Assembly: GCF_900143055.1 (NCBI RefSeq)
Contig: NZ_FRCW01000009.1
Location: 103,060-167,059, forward strand
Direction: 5' to 3'
Length of the DNA: 64,000 nucleotides
Origin: Fibrobacter sp. UWR3
Lineage (GTDB): Bacteria; Fibrobacterota; Fibrobacteria; Fibrobacterales; Fibrobacteraceae
This document shows, in pieces, positions 40,675 through 49,284 of the stretch. The notes beneath the pieces are model-generated. The model saw only the letters and a list, made by a program, of their open reading frames with translations. It was not told where the DNA came from and ran no database searches. Within the stretch, counting starts at the first letter, position 1. Each line of letters begins with the position of its first letter. A program made the translations under genes and the position numbers.

Positions 40675-42936
40675 ATGGCACGCGCACGCAAGACAATCAC
40701 ACCTGACCCGTATGCGAAACCGATAGCGAAACCGCTACCGCCCGAGCAGAGCCTGCCGGGAAAGCTGAAGCAATTCCAGTCGCCGACCCGCGCGAACTTC
40801 GAGCTCGTGAGCCCCTACGGTGCAGCGGGCGACCAGCCGAAGGCCATCGAAGAACTGACCGAAGGTTTCAAGCACGGTGAACAGTTCCAGACGCTGCTTG
40901 GCGTCACGGGTTCCGGCAAGACTTTCACGATGGCGAACGTCATCAAGAACGTGGGCAAGCCGACGCTGATCCTCACGCACAACAAGACGCTTGCGGCGCA
41001 GCTCTACCAGGAATTCAAGGCGTTCTTCCCGCACAATGCGGTGGAATACTTCGTGAGCTATTACGACTATTTCCAGCCCGAAGCGTACATTCCGCACACG
41101 GACACGTTTATCGAGAAAGACGCGAGCATCAACGACGAGATTGACAAGCTCCGCCTGCGCGCCACCGCGAACTTGCTCACCCGCCGCGACGTGATTATCG
41201 TTGCCTCCGTAAGCTGCATCTACGGCTTGGGAAGCCCGAGCGAATATTTCGACTTGATGGTTCGCATCAAAAAGGGTGACGTTTACGACCGCGACAAGAT
41301 TCTGCATGACCTCGTGCGAATTCAATACACGAGAAACGATTTCAGCCTGGATCGCGGCAGCTTCCGCGTGCACGGCGACGTGATTGAGATTCACCCGAGC
41401 TACGACGAAGAAGGCCTCCGCATCGAGCTTTTCGGCGATGAAGTCGACAGGCTCGTTCGCTTCAACATCATTACCGGCGAAGTCACGCAGGAAATGGACG
41501 AGATGACCATCGCTCCGGCAAAGCACTTTGTGACCAAGGAAGAAGGCCGCGCAGGAATTTTGCAGCGCATGCAAGTGGAACTGACCGAGCGCCTTGCGGA
41601 ACTCGACAAGGAAGGCAAGGTGCTGGAATCGGCCCGCCTCAGCAGCCGCACCCGCTACGACATGGAAATGATTCGCGAGACCGGCATGTGCAGCGGCATC
41701 GAGAACTACTCCCGCATTATCGAGAACCGCGCGCCGGGTACGCGCCCGTTTACGCTCATCGATTACTTCGGCGACGACTGGCTCCTGATGGTGGATGAAT
41801 CCCACGTGAGTATTCCGCAGGTAGGCGGCATGGCCGAAGGCGATAAGAGCCGCAAGACGACGCTTGTGCAGTACGGATTCCGCCTCCCCTGCGCGCTGGA
41901 CAACCGCCCCATGAACTTCGCCGAATTCGAGTACATGTACCCGAAGCAAGTGCTTTTCGTGTCTGCAACTCCCGGCGATTACGAACTTACCAAGACGGGC
42001 GGTGTCGTTACCGAACAAATTAACAGACCCACCGGACTTTTGGACCCGAAAATCGAGATGTTCCCCATCAAGGGCCAGATGGACGTGCTCCTGTACCGCA
42101 TCGAGGAGGTCGTCAAGAACGGCGACCGCGTGCTGGTTACCACCCTCACCAAGAAGATGGCGCAGGACCTCACCGACTTCTTTGTAGAATCGGGCATCCG
42201 CGCGCGCTACCTGCACAGCGATATCAAGACCTTGGAACGTCACGAACTCATCCGGGGCTTGCGCACCGGAGAATTTGACGTGCTGGTGGGCATCAACCTG
42301 CTGCGCGAAGGCCTGGACCTGCCCGAAGTGAGCATGGTCGCGATTCTCGATGCCGACAAGGAAGGATTCCTGCGCAACTACCGCAGTTTAATCCAGACGA
42401 TGGGACGCGCGAGCCGTAACGTGAACGGCACAGTCTTGCTCTTTGCAGACAACATGACCGACAGCCTGGAAAAGGCCATCACCGAAACCGCCCGCCGTCG
42501 CAGCGTGCAGGAAGAATTCAACAAGGAACACGGCATTACGCCGAAGTCCGTGACCCGCAAGATTGAAGAGGATTTGAGGATTAACGACCCGCTGGGAATA
42601 GACGGCGACGATTCCGTCGACGAGGACGAGGAGATCCCCGCCTTCGCGGGGATGACAAATGGGGAACCGGGCATCCGCCCGATGGAACCGCTGCAGCCCA
42701 GTTCTAGACGAAAGACGAAAGACGAAAGACGAAAGCAAGGTTCTAATTACTCCAAGCGCGCGGAGAACGCCAAACTGAGCGCGGCCGTCGGCGCCACCGC
42801 AACACGTCATCCTCGCGCAGGCGAGGATCTATCGGCAAAACTTGCCGACCTCGAGCGCCAGATGAAAGAAGCCGCCGCGCGACTCGACTTCGAAGAAGCC
42901 GCACGCCTCCGCGACATCATCCGCGGCATGCAATAA
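40675..42936 (+). CDS. uvrB: UvrABC system protein B with repeat-derived linker
   Basis: The nucleotide-excision repair damage-verification helicase. [15 protein letters not shown] (Walker A) is near residue 80, the beta-hairpin [21 protein letters not shown] near 130, [13 protein letters not shown] (DEAD-like) near 380, [40 protein letters not shown] (motifs V-VI) near 540, and the C-terminal UVR motif [24 protein letters not shown] that binds UvrC. Length is 753 instead of about 670. The excess lies at residues ~653-718 between helicase core and UVR motif and is translated dispersed repeat ([27 protein letters not shown]). The start at 40675 ([15 protein letters not shown]) fits the promoter. 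Confidence 0.96.
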   Translation: MARARKTITPDPYAKPIAKPLPPEQSLPGKLKQFQSPTRANFELVSPYGAAGDQPKAIEELTEGFKHGEQFQTLLGVTGSGKTFTMANVIKNVGKPTLILTHNKTLAAQLYQEFKAFFPHNAVEYFVSYYDYFQPEAYIPHTDTFIEKDASINDEIDKLRLRATANLLTRRDVIIVASVSCIYGLGSPSEYFDLMVRIKKGDVYDRDKILHDLVRIQYTRNDFSLDRGSFRVHGDVIEIHPSYDEEGLRIELFGDEVDRLVRFNIITGEVTQEMDEMTIAPAKHFVTKEEGRAGILQRMQVELTERLAELDKEGKVLESARLSSRTRYDMEMIRETGMCSGIENYSRIIENRAPGTRPFTLIDYFGDDWLLMVDESHVSIPQVGGMAEGDKSRKTTLVQYGFRLPCALDNRPMNFAEFEYMYPKQVLFVSATPGDYELTKTGGVVTEQINRPTGLLDPKIEMFPIKGQMDVLLYRIEEVVKNGDRVLVTTLTKKMAQDLTDFFVESGIRARYLHSDIKTLERHELIRGLRTGEFDVLVGINLLREGLDLPEVSMVAILDADKEGFLRNYRSLIQTMGRASRNVNGTVLLFADNMTDSLEKAITETARRRSVQEEFNKEHGITPKSVTRKIEEDLRINDPLGIDGDDSVDEDEEIPAFAGMTNGEPGIRPMEPLQPSSRRKTKDERRKQGSNYSKRAENAKLSAAVGATATRHPRAGEDLSAKLADLERQMKEAAARLDFEEAARLRDIIRGMQ
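42633..42829. repeat. Three repeats inside uvrB: two palindromes and a heptad array
   Basis: 42633-42656 is GATCCCCGCC-TTC-GCGGGGATGAC. 42706-42733 is four perfect AGACGAA units (28 bp). 42806-42829 is GTCATCCTCGCG-CAG-GCGAGGATC. All lie in the linker between helicase domain and UVR motif. A gain or loss of one 7-bp unit would shift the frame before the UVR motif. Confidence 0.88.
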
Positions 42937-42944
42937 ACCCTCAT

Positions 42945-43009
42945 GTCATCCCCGGCTTGACCGGGGATCTCCCATAAAAAAATCCCGCGAATTTCTCCGC
43001 GGGATTTTT
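42945..43009. terminator. Bidirectional terminator between uvrB and ilvE, next to a palindrome
   Basis: A palindrome GTCATCCCCGG...CCGGGGATC is at 42945-42969. The terminator itself is at 42975-43009: stem AAATCCCGCG / CGCGGGATTT with A-run on the left and T-run on the right, so it can end both convergent genes. Confidence 0.88.
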
Positions 43010-43032
43010 CACATTCGTCATGTTCGCGACAA

Positions 43033-44064
43033 TTACACGTCGACCACTTCAGTCCAGCCGAACGGGTCGGGAGCTTCGCCGAACTGGATAGCAGTGTACT
43101 TCGTGAAGAGTTCCGTGCAGACCGGGCCCGGATTCTTGCCGTCACCGTAGGTGAATTCCTTGCCGGCAACCGGATCCACAATCTTCTTGATCGGGGTAAT
43201 CACGGCGGCGGTACCGCATTCAGCCGTTTCGGAGAATTCAGCGAGTTCTTCAAACGGAACCTGGCGGCGTTCCACGGTGTAACCGAGGTGTTCAGCCAGC
43301 TGCTGCAAGCTCTTGTTCGTAATCGACGGCAGAATGGATTCGGACTTCGGGGTCACGTAGGTCTTGCCCTTGATACCGAAGAAGTTTGCCGGACCGCATT
43401 CGTCGATGTACTTCTTTTCCTTCGCGTCCAGATAAATCGTGCTGGAGTAACCAAGCTTCTTGGCCTCGGCGAGGGAGAGCAAGCTGGCAGCGTAGTTACC
43501 GCCGACCTTCACCGTACCCGTGCCCTGCGGAGCGGCGCGGTCATAGTTGCGGCTAATCATCATGTCGACCGGCTTGAAACCGTCCTTGAAGTACGGACCC
43601 ACCGGAGTCACGAACATCAACAGCAGGTATTCGTCGGAGGGCTTCACGCCGACTTCCGGGCTCGTACCGATGAGGAGCGGGCGGATGTAGAGCGTTGCAC
43701 CGTGACCGTACGGCGGAATAAAGCGGGCGTTGGCCTTCACCACTGTGTGGACCATCTCGCGGAACAGTTCGACCGGCGGAACGGCCATGAGCACGCGGTT
43801 CGCGGTGTTCTGCATGCGCTTCGCATTCTCGTCAACGCGGAAGATACGGACCTTGCCGTCCTTGCCCGTGTAAGCCTTGAGGCCTTCAAAACCTTCCTGG
43901 CCGTAATGCAAGCAGGTAGCGGCCATGTGGATGCTGATGTCCTTGGAAGAAGAAAGTTCAACCTTGCCCCACTTGCCATCGCGGTAGTAGCAGCGGACAT
44001 TGTAATCGGTATCGTAATAACCGAAGGGGAGCGTCTTCCAATCGACAGTGTTCAAATCAAGCAT
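43033..44064 (-). CDS. ilvE: Branched-chain amino acid aminotransferase
   Basis: A 343-residue class IV PLP enzyme that makes or degrades Leu, Ile and Val in the cytoplasm. ATCLHYGQEGFEGLKAYTGKDG near residue 50, RIFRVDENAKRMQNTA, FIPPYGHGATLYIRPLLIGTSPEVGV, VKVGGNYAASLLSLAEAKKLGYSSTIYLDAKEKKYIDECGPANFFGI (lysine of the internal aldimine in this stretch) and SITNKSLQQLAEHLGY are all family signatures of the long BCAT type. AAGGTG lies 6-7 nt before the ATG. It is alone on its strand. Confidence 0.95.
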   Translation of the reverse strand: MLDLNTVDWKTLPFGYYDTDYNVRCYYRDGKWGKVELSSSKDISIHMAATCLHYGQEGFEGLKAYTGKDGKVRIFRVDENAKRMQNTANRVLMAVPPVELFREMVHTVVKANARFIPPYGHGATLYIRPLLIGTSPEVGVKPSDEYLLLMFVTPVGPYFKDGFKPVDMMISRNYDRAAPQGTGTVKVGGNYAASLLSLAEAKKLGYSSTIYLDAKEKKYIDECGPANFFGIKGKTYVTPKSESILPSITNKSLQQLAEHLGYTVERRQVPFEELAEFSETAECGTAAVITPIKKIVDPVAGKEFTYGDGKNPGPVCTELFTKYTAIQFGEAPDPFGWTEVVDV

Positions 44065-44193
44065 ATATTCACCTTTTTGTGCAATTGTGCATTTTTAAAG
44101 GTATCGTTCGGTACCGCACAGAAAAATACAATTATCGCAGGGATTTTGGCATCCCTTGTTCAAAAATTTTGCAAAAAAATTGCACCCTATTAC

Positions 44194-44335
44194 AAAGGGG
44201 GAAGTCTCCCCCTGATTGCAGCCCCGGCTCCGCCGGGTCTTCCATCACCCCTTCGAGCGGGGGCACCCCGCAACGCCCCACCTAAAGGTGGCCATGTACA
44301 CTAAGGCCTAAAGGCCAAGTGTCCAAAGGCCGGCC
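44194..44335. other. GC-rich hairpin cluster between a FISUMP gene and ilvE
   Basis: The 271-nt gap holds several short palindromes: GGGGGA...TCCCCC near 44197-44212, CCCGGC-tcc-GCCGGG near 44223-44237, CACCT-aa-AGGTG at 44279-44290 and ACACT..GGCC-taaa-GGCC..GTGT at 44298-44322. They may terminate the FISUMP transcript (minus strand) although no T-run follows. The ilvE promoter must lie in 44065-44190. Confidence 0.5.
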
Positions 44336-46063
44336 TTATTCAGAGTCCTGGACGCAACGGACAGAGCTTCCGAAGTACTTGCCATAGCTACCCATGTTCG
44401 CACCGTCACCGATGTAGAGCAAATCCAAATAGTATGCTTCGGTGCTATCGTTCTCAGTAGAACTCCAGAAATTCGTATAGCTACCTTCATCGCTGTAATT
44501 TCCTCTGAAGAACCGGTAACCAGCAGGCAAAGCCGAGAAAGCGTAGGCGTCCGTTCCGTTACCCCTATTCGTCCAGCCTCTAACGGACTTGAGCAACTTG
44601 CCCGCTGTAAATTGCCTACCAGCTGAAATACGCAAAGTATCTAACTCAGCCATCGTAGGCAAGTGCCAGCCCTCGGGGCATATGCCTCTCACCGGATAAG
44701 TCGGCGTGCAAGTATTGCCTTCACCACAACCCATACCGTTTGTAGTCCATGTCCCCATACTATCCATCGCAACAGCCCAAGTGTAAAGGCGACCGTATTT
44801 GGCACAACTGTCCGGATTATCGTGATAGCACCAGCTAGCGGAATCGGAAGTGTACCCCTGATACTCATAAGGAACATCTGTGTAAGCATAGTTGAGGTTT
44901 TCCGCCATCCAAGTCTGCGTACCAATAGTCACCGTTTTGTAGGTCTGGCCATCACGCTCATCTGTCATGGTTCCCTTAACTACAGTCGATGGATCCACAT
45001 ACCCCTCGGGGGCACTGCTACTTGGCGCAGCACTTGACGATGAACTTTGCTTATAGAATTCATCTTTGATACAACGAACAGAATTGCCACCAGACATATC
45101 GTGGTAGGACAGGACCGCAGATTCATTATCCAGACTCAAACAACACGCTTGGAGGGCATTGTTCACATTAGAGCACCAGAAATACGCATAGTAGCCCTCG
45201 CTGACGAAATTCCCATAGAGGTGCCTCCAGCCGGCAGGCAACGCAGCAAAGGAATAGGCGTCTAAGTCGTTGTCGTTAAGTTTCCAGCCACTATTGGATC
45301 TGAGTTTTTCATCCGCTGTAGATTTCCCGCCAACGGCAGCGAAAAGTTTATTCCAATCTGATTTCCTAGGCAATCGCCAGCCCGCAGGACATACGCCACG
45401 CAACGGAGTATCCGGAAAACATCTCACTCCATAACCACACCCCTTTCCATCTGAGCTCCACGTGCCTGCACTATCTATAGCCGCACTCCACAGATACAGG
45501 CGACCATATTTCTCGCAATAACTCACACTATCATTATAGCAGAAACTAGAGGAATCTAATTCCGCAGTTGGCTGCAATTGTTCGTAGTTCAGGTTCTCCG
45601 CCATCCACGTCTGCGTGCCGATGGTAACCGTCTTGTAAGTCTTTCCATCACGCTCGTCAGTCATAATTCCCGTAACTACAGTCGAAGGGGCTACATACCC
45701 CTCGGGGACACCGCTACTCGACGAAGACTTCGCCGAACTACTCGTCATGGCGGCCGAAGAGCCGCCATCGCCCTGTTTTTCACTAGAAGAAGACTTTGCA
45801 CTGCTTGATGTCATGCCGGACTCAGTTCCGGCATCGCCGTTTTTACTGCTACTAGACTCCCTTGTCTCGCTATCGCTCGACTTCGATGTGACGTCCTTGG
45901 AACTGCTGGACTTCGCCTTCGAACTGCTCGAACCGTCGCAGTCCTCGCAAGCAGACGAAGAATCCCCACTCGGGCGTGTCGCAAAATCGCTGCTGTCGTC
46001 GTCACCGCATGCAACCAGCACCGCCACCACAAAACCAATCACCAGAAAACGCATCAAAGCCAT
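44336..46063 (-). CDS. Lipoprotein with two FISUMP domains and serine-rich linkers
   Basis: The 575-residue protein begins with a lipoprotein signal (FLVIGFVVAVLVACGDDD). A ~110-residue linker of SSSS/SSAKSSSS blocks follows. FISUMP domain 1 (about 130-340) runs from IMTDERDGKTYKTVTIGTQTWMAENLNYEQ to NSVRCIKD; a second short Ser/Pro linker leads to FISUMP domain 2 (about 370-575), ending SSVRCVQDSE. Both contain CPAGW/CPEGWHLP and several cysteines. It is probably displayed at the cell surface, the linkers acting as flexible stalks. GGAGGAG lies 7 nt before the ATG at 46063; the frame extends far upstream, but only as the antisense of the next gene. Confidence 0.88.
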   Translation of the reverse strand: MALMRFLVIGFVVAVLVACGDDDSSDFATRPSGDSSSACEDCDGSSSSKAKSSSSKDVTSKSSDSETRESSSSKNGDAGTESGMTSSSAKSSSSEKQGDGGSSAAMTSSSAKSSSSSGVPEGYVAPSTVVTGIMTDERDGKTYKTVTIGTQTWMAENLNYEQLQPTAELDSSSFCYNDSVSYCEKYGRLYLWSAAIDSAGTWSSDGKGCGYGVRCFPDTPLRGVCPAGWRLPRKSDWNKLFAAVGGKSTADEKLRSNSGWKLNDNDLDAYSFAALPAGWRHLYGNFVSEGYYAYFWCSNVNNALQACCLSLDNESAVLSYHDMSGGNSVRCIKDEFYKQSSSSSAAPSSSAPEGYVDPSTVVKGTMTDERDGQTYKTVTIGTQTWMAENLNYAYTDVPYEYQGYTSDSASWCYHDNPDSCAKYGRLYTWAVAMDSMGTWTTNGMGCGEGNTCTPTYPVRGICPEGWHLPTMAELDTLRISAGRQFTAGKLLKSVRGWTNRGNGTDAYAFSALPAGYRFFRGNYSDEGSYTNFWSSTENDSTEAYYLDLLYIGDGANMGSYGKYFGSSVRCVQDSE

Positions 46064-46203
46064 AAACGCTCCTCCAAATAAGCACCTAAAATATACATTC
46101 AAAGCCATGATTTCTGCATTTTTATTACAGAAAATGTACAGCAGGGTCTTAGGGGCTTCCCCCTTTTGCCTACAGAAAACTTGAAAACTCCCCCTAAAAA
46201 AAC

Positions 46204-46211
46204 TATCTTTG
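46204..46211 (+). promoter_or_regulatory. Promoter box of the aminotransferase-gltA pair
   Basis: TATCTTTG, an exact TAnnTTTG match, 29 nt before the ATG at 46241. Confidence 0.55.
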
Positions 46212-46240
46212 CGCGCGGAATTTTTAACAGGACCAAGGTC

Positions 46241-47533
46241 ATGAGCTACAATCCTCTCGCCGAACAAGCAAACGCGGAACTCTCCGCAAACGGCTGCAAC
46301 GTTCTCTCCATGCTCTCCGAAAGGGGCAAGGCAATCTTCTTCCCGCGCAAGGGCATTCTGGGCCAGGGCGCCGAAGCCAAGGGCTCCGAAATCAACGCGA
46401 CCATCGGCACCGCCCTCGAAGACGACGGGAGCCCGCTCGTGCTTGACTGCGTGCTCAAGAGCCTGAACCTCCCCAAGCAGGCGTTCCTGTACGCCCCGAG
46501 TTTCGGCAACCCCGACCTCCGCAAGGCCTGGAAGGAACAGATTGTCCGCAAGAACCCGAGCCTCGCCGGCAAGCAGTTCAGCAACCCGGTCGTGACCTGT
46601 GCTTTGACCCACGCCATCAGCTGCGCGGGCTACCTCTTCCTTGACCCGGGTGACGAAGTCATCATCCCTGACCTCTACTGGGACAACTACGAGCTCGTGT
46701 TCGTGAACAGCTGCGGCGCGAAGATCAAGACGTTCAACACCTTCAAGGACGGCGGGTTCGATACCGAAGCCCTCAAGGCCGCCCTCGCCGAAAGCAAGAG
46801 CCAGAAGAAGGTCGTTCTCCTGAACTTCCCGAACAACCCGACCGGCTACACCGCCACCGAGAAGGAAGCGGTCGAAATCGCGAAGATCCTCACCGACTGC
46901 GCCGCCGCGGGCAACAAGGTCGTGGCCCTGCTTGACGACGCCTACTTCGGACTCGTTTACGAGGAAGGCGTGACCAAGGAATCCCTGTTCGTGAAGCTGC
47001 TCGAGGCCAACGAGAACCTGCTCGCCGTCAAGCTCGACGGTCCCACCAAGGAAGACTACGTGTGGGGCTTCCGCGTCGGGTTCATGACCTTCGGTTTCAA
47101 GGGCGCAAGCGAAGCACAGCTCAAGGCCCTCGAAGACAAGGCCGCCGGTACGGTCCGCGGCAACATCTCTAACGCCCCGAGCATCAGCCAGAGGATCTTG
47201 CTCGCCGCCTACCAGAGCCCCGAATACGTGGACCAGAAGGCCGAGAAGTACGCTACCCTCAAGAAGCGCTACGACATCATCAAGGACGTGCTCGCAAGCC
47301 ACCCGGAATACAAGGAAGCCTTCGAGGCCATGCCGTGCAACAGCGGTTACTTTATGTGCATCAAGCCGAAGGGCGTGGATGCCGAGGAACTCCGCCAGAA
47401 GCTCATCAAGGACTACAGCACGGGCACCATCATGCTTTCGGGCCTTATCCGCATCGCTTTCAGCGCCGTCCCGACCGAAAAACTCGGCAAGCTGTTCGAA
47501 AATATTTATAATTGCATTTTGAAGATGAAATAA
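46241..47533 (+). CDS. PLP-dependent class I/II aminotransferase
   Basis: A 430-residue fold-type I aminotransferase. FPRKGILGQGAEAKGSEINATIG near the N-terminus, YAPSFGNPDLRKAWKEQI, PDLYWDNYELVF, LLNFPNNPTGYT (PLP-binding Asn), VALLDDAYFGLVYEE (Asp and Tyr of the cofactor site), and VKLDGPTKEDYVWGFRVGFM with the probable Schiff-base lysine and the following conserved arginine. PCNSGYFMCIK leads to the substrate arginine region. It likely transaminates aspartate or an aromatic/branched amino acid. It is followed 33 nt later by citrate synthase, suggesting a shared transcript near the oxaloacetate node. The start at 46241 is chosen by promoter position and MSYNPLAEQA. Confidence 0.88.
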   Translation: MSYNPLAEQANAELSANGCNVLSMLSERGKAIFFPRKGILGQGAEAKGSEINATIGTALEDDGSPLVLDCVLKSLNLPKQAFLYAPSFGNPDLRKAWKEQIVRKNPSLAGKQFSNPVVTCALTHAISCAGYLFLDPGDEVIIPDLYWDNYELVFVNSCGAKIKTFNTFKDGGFDTEALKAALAESKSQKKVVLLNFPNNPTGYTATEKEAVEIAKILTDCAAAGNKVVALLDDAYFGLVYEEGVTKESLFVKLLEANENLLAVKLDGPTKEDYVWGFRVGFMTFGFKGASEAQLKALEDKAAGTVRGNISNAPSISQRILLAAYQSPEYVDQKAEKYATLKKRYDIIKDVLASHPEYKEAFEAMPCNSGYFMCIKPKGVDAEELRQKLIKDYSTGTIMLSGLIRIAFSAVPTEKLGKLFENIYNCILKMK

Positions 47534-47566
47534 TTGGCGGTTGAAACCCGCCCCTCCGGAGGATAA

Positions 47567-48856
47567 ATGTCCGAAAAGGCTACACTGAACTATAATGGCA
47601 AGAGCTACGAACTAAGCGTGGTGGAAGGTTCCGAGGGCGAACACGGCCTCGACATCAGCACGCTGCGCAAGGATTCCGGGCTTGTCACGCTGGATTACGG
47701 CTACCTGAACACGGGCAGCACCAAGAGCGCCATTACGTTTGTTGACGGCGAAAAGGGCATCCTCCGCTACCGAGGCTACTCCATCGAAGATCTTGCCGAG
47801 AAGGCGACCTTCCCCGAGACCGCGTGGCTCCTGATTTACGGAGAACTCCCCACGCAGGAACAGCTCGGGCACTTCCGCACGCTCCTTACCGAGAATGCGC
47901 TCCTGCACGAGAACCTGCTGCACTTCTTCCGCGAAATGCCGCCGAGTGCACACCCGATGGGCATCCTCAGTTCCATCGTGAACGCCGTGGGCCTCTTTAC
48001 CCCGCGCTTCTACGACGACGAAAACATCGCGAGCGCCTTCGAACTCACGACCGCAGGCCTTATTTCCAAGATCCGCACCATCGCCGCCTTCGCCTACAAG
48101 GCAAGCATCGGCGAACCGTTCGTTTATCCGGAAGCAGAACGCAGCTACTGCAGCAACTTCCTCAACATGATGTTCAGCAGCAAGGCCCGCCCCTACCACC
48201 CGGACCCGATCATGGAACGCGCGCTCAACACGCTCCTGATTGTGCATGCCGACCACGAGCAGAACTGCTCCACGTCGACCGTGCGCATGGTGGGCAGCTC
48301 GCAGGCGAACCTCTACGCGAGTATCTGTGCGGGCATCTGCGCCCTGTGGGGCCCGCTCCACGGCGGTGCGAACCAGGCCGTGCTCGAAACGCTCCTGCGC
48401 ATCCAGCAGAGCGGCATGACCATCGAACAGGTGATGGACAAGGCCAAGGACAAGAAGGACCCGTTCCGCCTTTCCGGATTCGGCCACCGCGTGTACAAGA
48501 GCTACGACCCGCGCGCCAAGGTGCTCAAGAAACTCATGTACCAGGTGTTCGAGCGCGAGCACGTGCACGACCCGCTCCTGGATATCGCCATCAAGCTCGA
48601 AGAAGCCGCCCTGAAGGACGACTACTTCATCGCGCGCAAGCTCTACCCGAACGTGGACTTCTACTCGGGCATCCTCTACCGCGCCATGGGCATCCCGACG
48701 AACATGCTCACCGTGATGTTCGCCATCGGGCGACTCCCCGGCTGGATCGCCCACTGGAAGGAAATGCACGACGACCCGAATTCCAAGATCAACCGTCCGC
48801 GCCAGATTTACACCGGCTACACGGAACGGCCTTGGATTGACAGGGACAAGCGATAA
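47567..48856 (+). CDS. gltA: Citrate synthase
   Basis: The 429-residue enzyme condenses acetyl-CoA and oxaloacetate. It has the beta-rich N-terminal strand domain of Gram-negative type II enzymes, LRYRGYSIEDLAEKATFPETAWLLIYGELP, HADHEQNCSTSTVRMVGSSQANLYASICAGICALWGPLHGGANQAVLETL (catalytic His in WGPLHGG), SGFGHRVYKSYDPRAK (second catalytic His) and the aspartate region LYPNVDFYSGILYRAMGIP. The end RPRQIYTGYTERPW is typical. GGAGG precedes the ATG by 5 nt. The preceding aminotransferase is probably co-transcribed. Confidence 0.97.
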   Translation: MSEKATLNYNGKSYELSVVEGSEGEHGLDISTLRKDSGLVTLDYGYLNTGSTKSAITFVDGEKGILRYRGYSIEDLAEKATFPETAWLLIYGELPTQEQLGHFRTLLTENALLHENLLHFFREMPPSAHPMGILSSIVNAVGLFTPRFYDDENIASAFELTTAGLISKIRTIAAFAYKASIGEPFVYPEAERSYCSNFLNMMFSSKARPYHPDPIMERALNTLLIVHADHEQNCSTSTVRMVGSSQANLYASICAGICALWGPLHGGANQAVLETLLRIQQSGMTIEQVMDKAKDKKDPFRLSGFGHRVYKSYDPRAKVLKKLMYQVFEREHVHDPLLDIAIKLEEAALKDDYFIARKLYPNVDFYSGILYRAMGIPTNMLTVMFAIGRLPGWIAHWKEMHDDPNSKINRPRQIYTGYTERPWIDRDKR

Positions 48857-48898
48857 ACAATAGGCTCGCCAGCCCTGCAGACCACTTTAAAGCAAAAT

Positions 48899-48931
48899 GA
48901 GCGGACGACAATTATTGTCGTTCGCTTTTTG
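48899..48931 (+). terminator. Terminator of gltA
   Basis: Stem AGCGGACGACAAT / ATTGTCGTTCGCT with one G-T mismatch, followed by TTTTT, about 45 nt after the gltA stop. It may also serve the convergent gene ending at 48943. Confidence 0.82.
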
Positions 48932-48942
48932 TATAAGATTTC

Positions 48943-49281
48943 TTACTTCACCACCAACGCCACAATCGCTGCAATCAAACCGCCGAGCAACAGCGCGGCG
49001 ATTACGACGGCGATGACCATAAACCATTTGGCGTATTTTAAGATTTTCACCATGGCGCTATTCTGGTCCTTTGTGAACTGCTGAACCGCATTCATGGTCG
49101 CAGTCACGAGGAATCCGATGTCGTCAATCCAGCCCACCACAGGAATGGCATCGGGAGCCAAGTCGATGGGCGATGCCGTGTACAAAAGCGACATAATGAC
49201 GAAAAACACAGCGAGCCCCTTTTGCAGGGGCGAAGCGCCGTTCATATCCTTCACATCGAAAACTTCGGGTTCTTTATCCAT
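48943..49281 (-). CDS. DUF1232 (YkvA-like) membrane protein
   Basis: A 112-residue protein with the DUF1232 signature YTASPIDLAPDAIPVVGWIDDIGFLVTA at about residues 34-60 and two or three hydrophobic spans, the last (FMVIAVVIAALLLGGLIAAIVALVV) at the C-terminus. The function of the family is not established. It starts 3 nt after the large glycosidase gene and is probably its operon partner. Confidence 0.85.
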   Translation of the reverse strand: MDKEPEVFDVKDMNGASPLQKGLAVFFVIMSLLYTASPIDLAPDAIPVVGWIDDIGFLVTATMNAVQQFTKDQNSAMVKILKYAKWFMVIAVVIAALLLGGLIAAIVALVVK

Positions 49282-49284
49282 ACC

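Noticed and set aside
44194..44335. Riboswitch or T-box upstream of ilvE
   Set aside because: The hairpins are short separate palindromes, without the conserved T-box bulge or a coupled terminator before ilvE.
46064..47302. Upstream extension of the double-FISUMP gene to 988 codons
   Set aside because: It runs antisense through the aminotransferase gene. GGAGGAG and the lipoprotein signal place the start at 46063.
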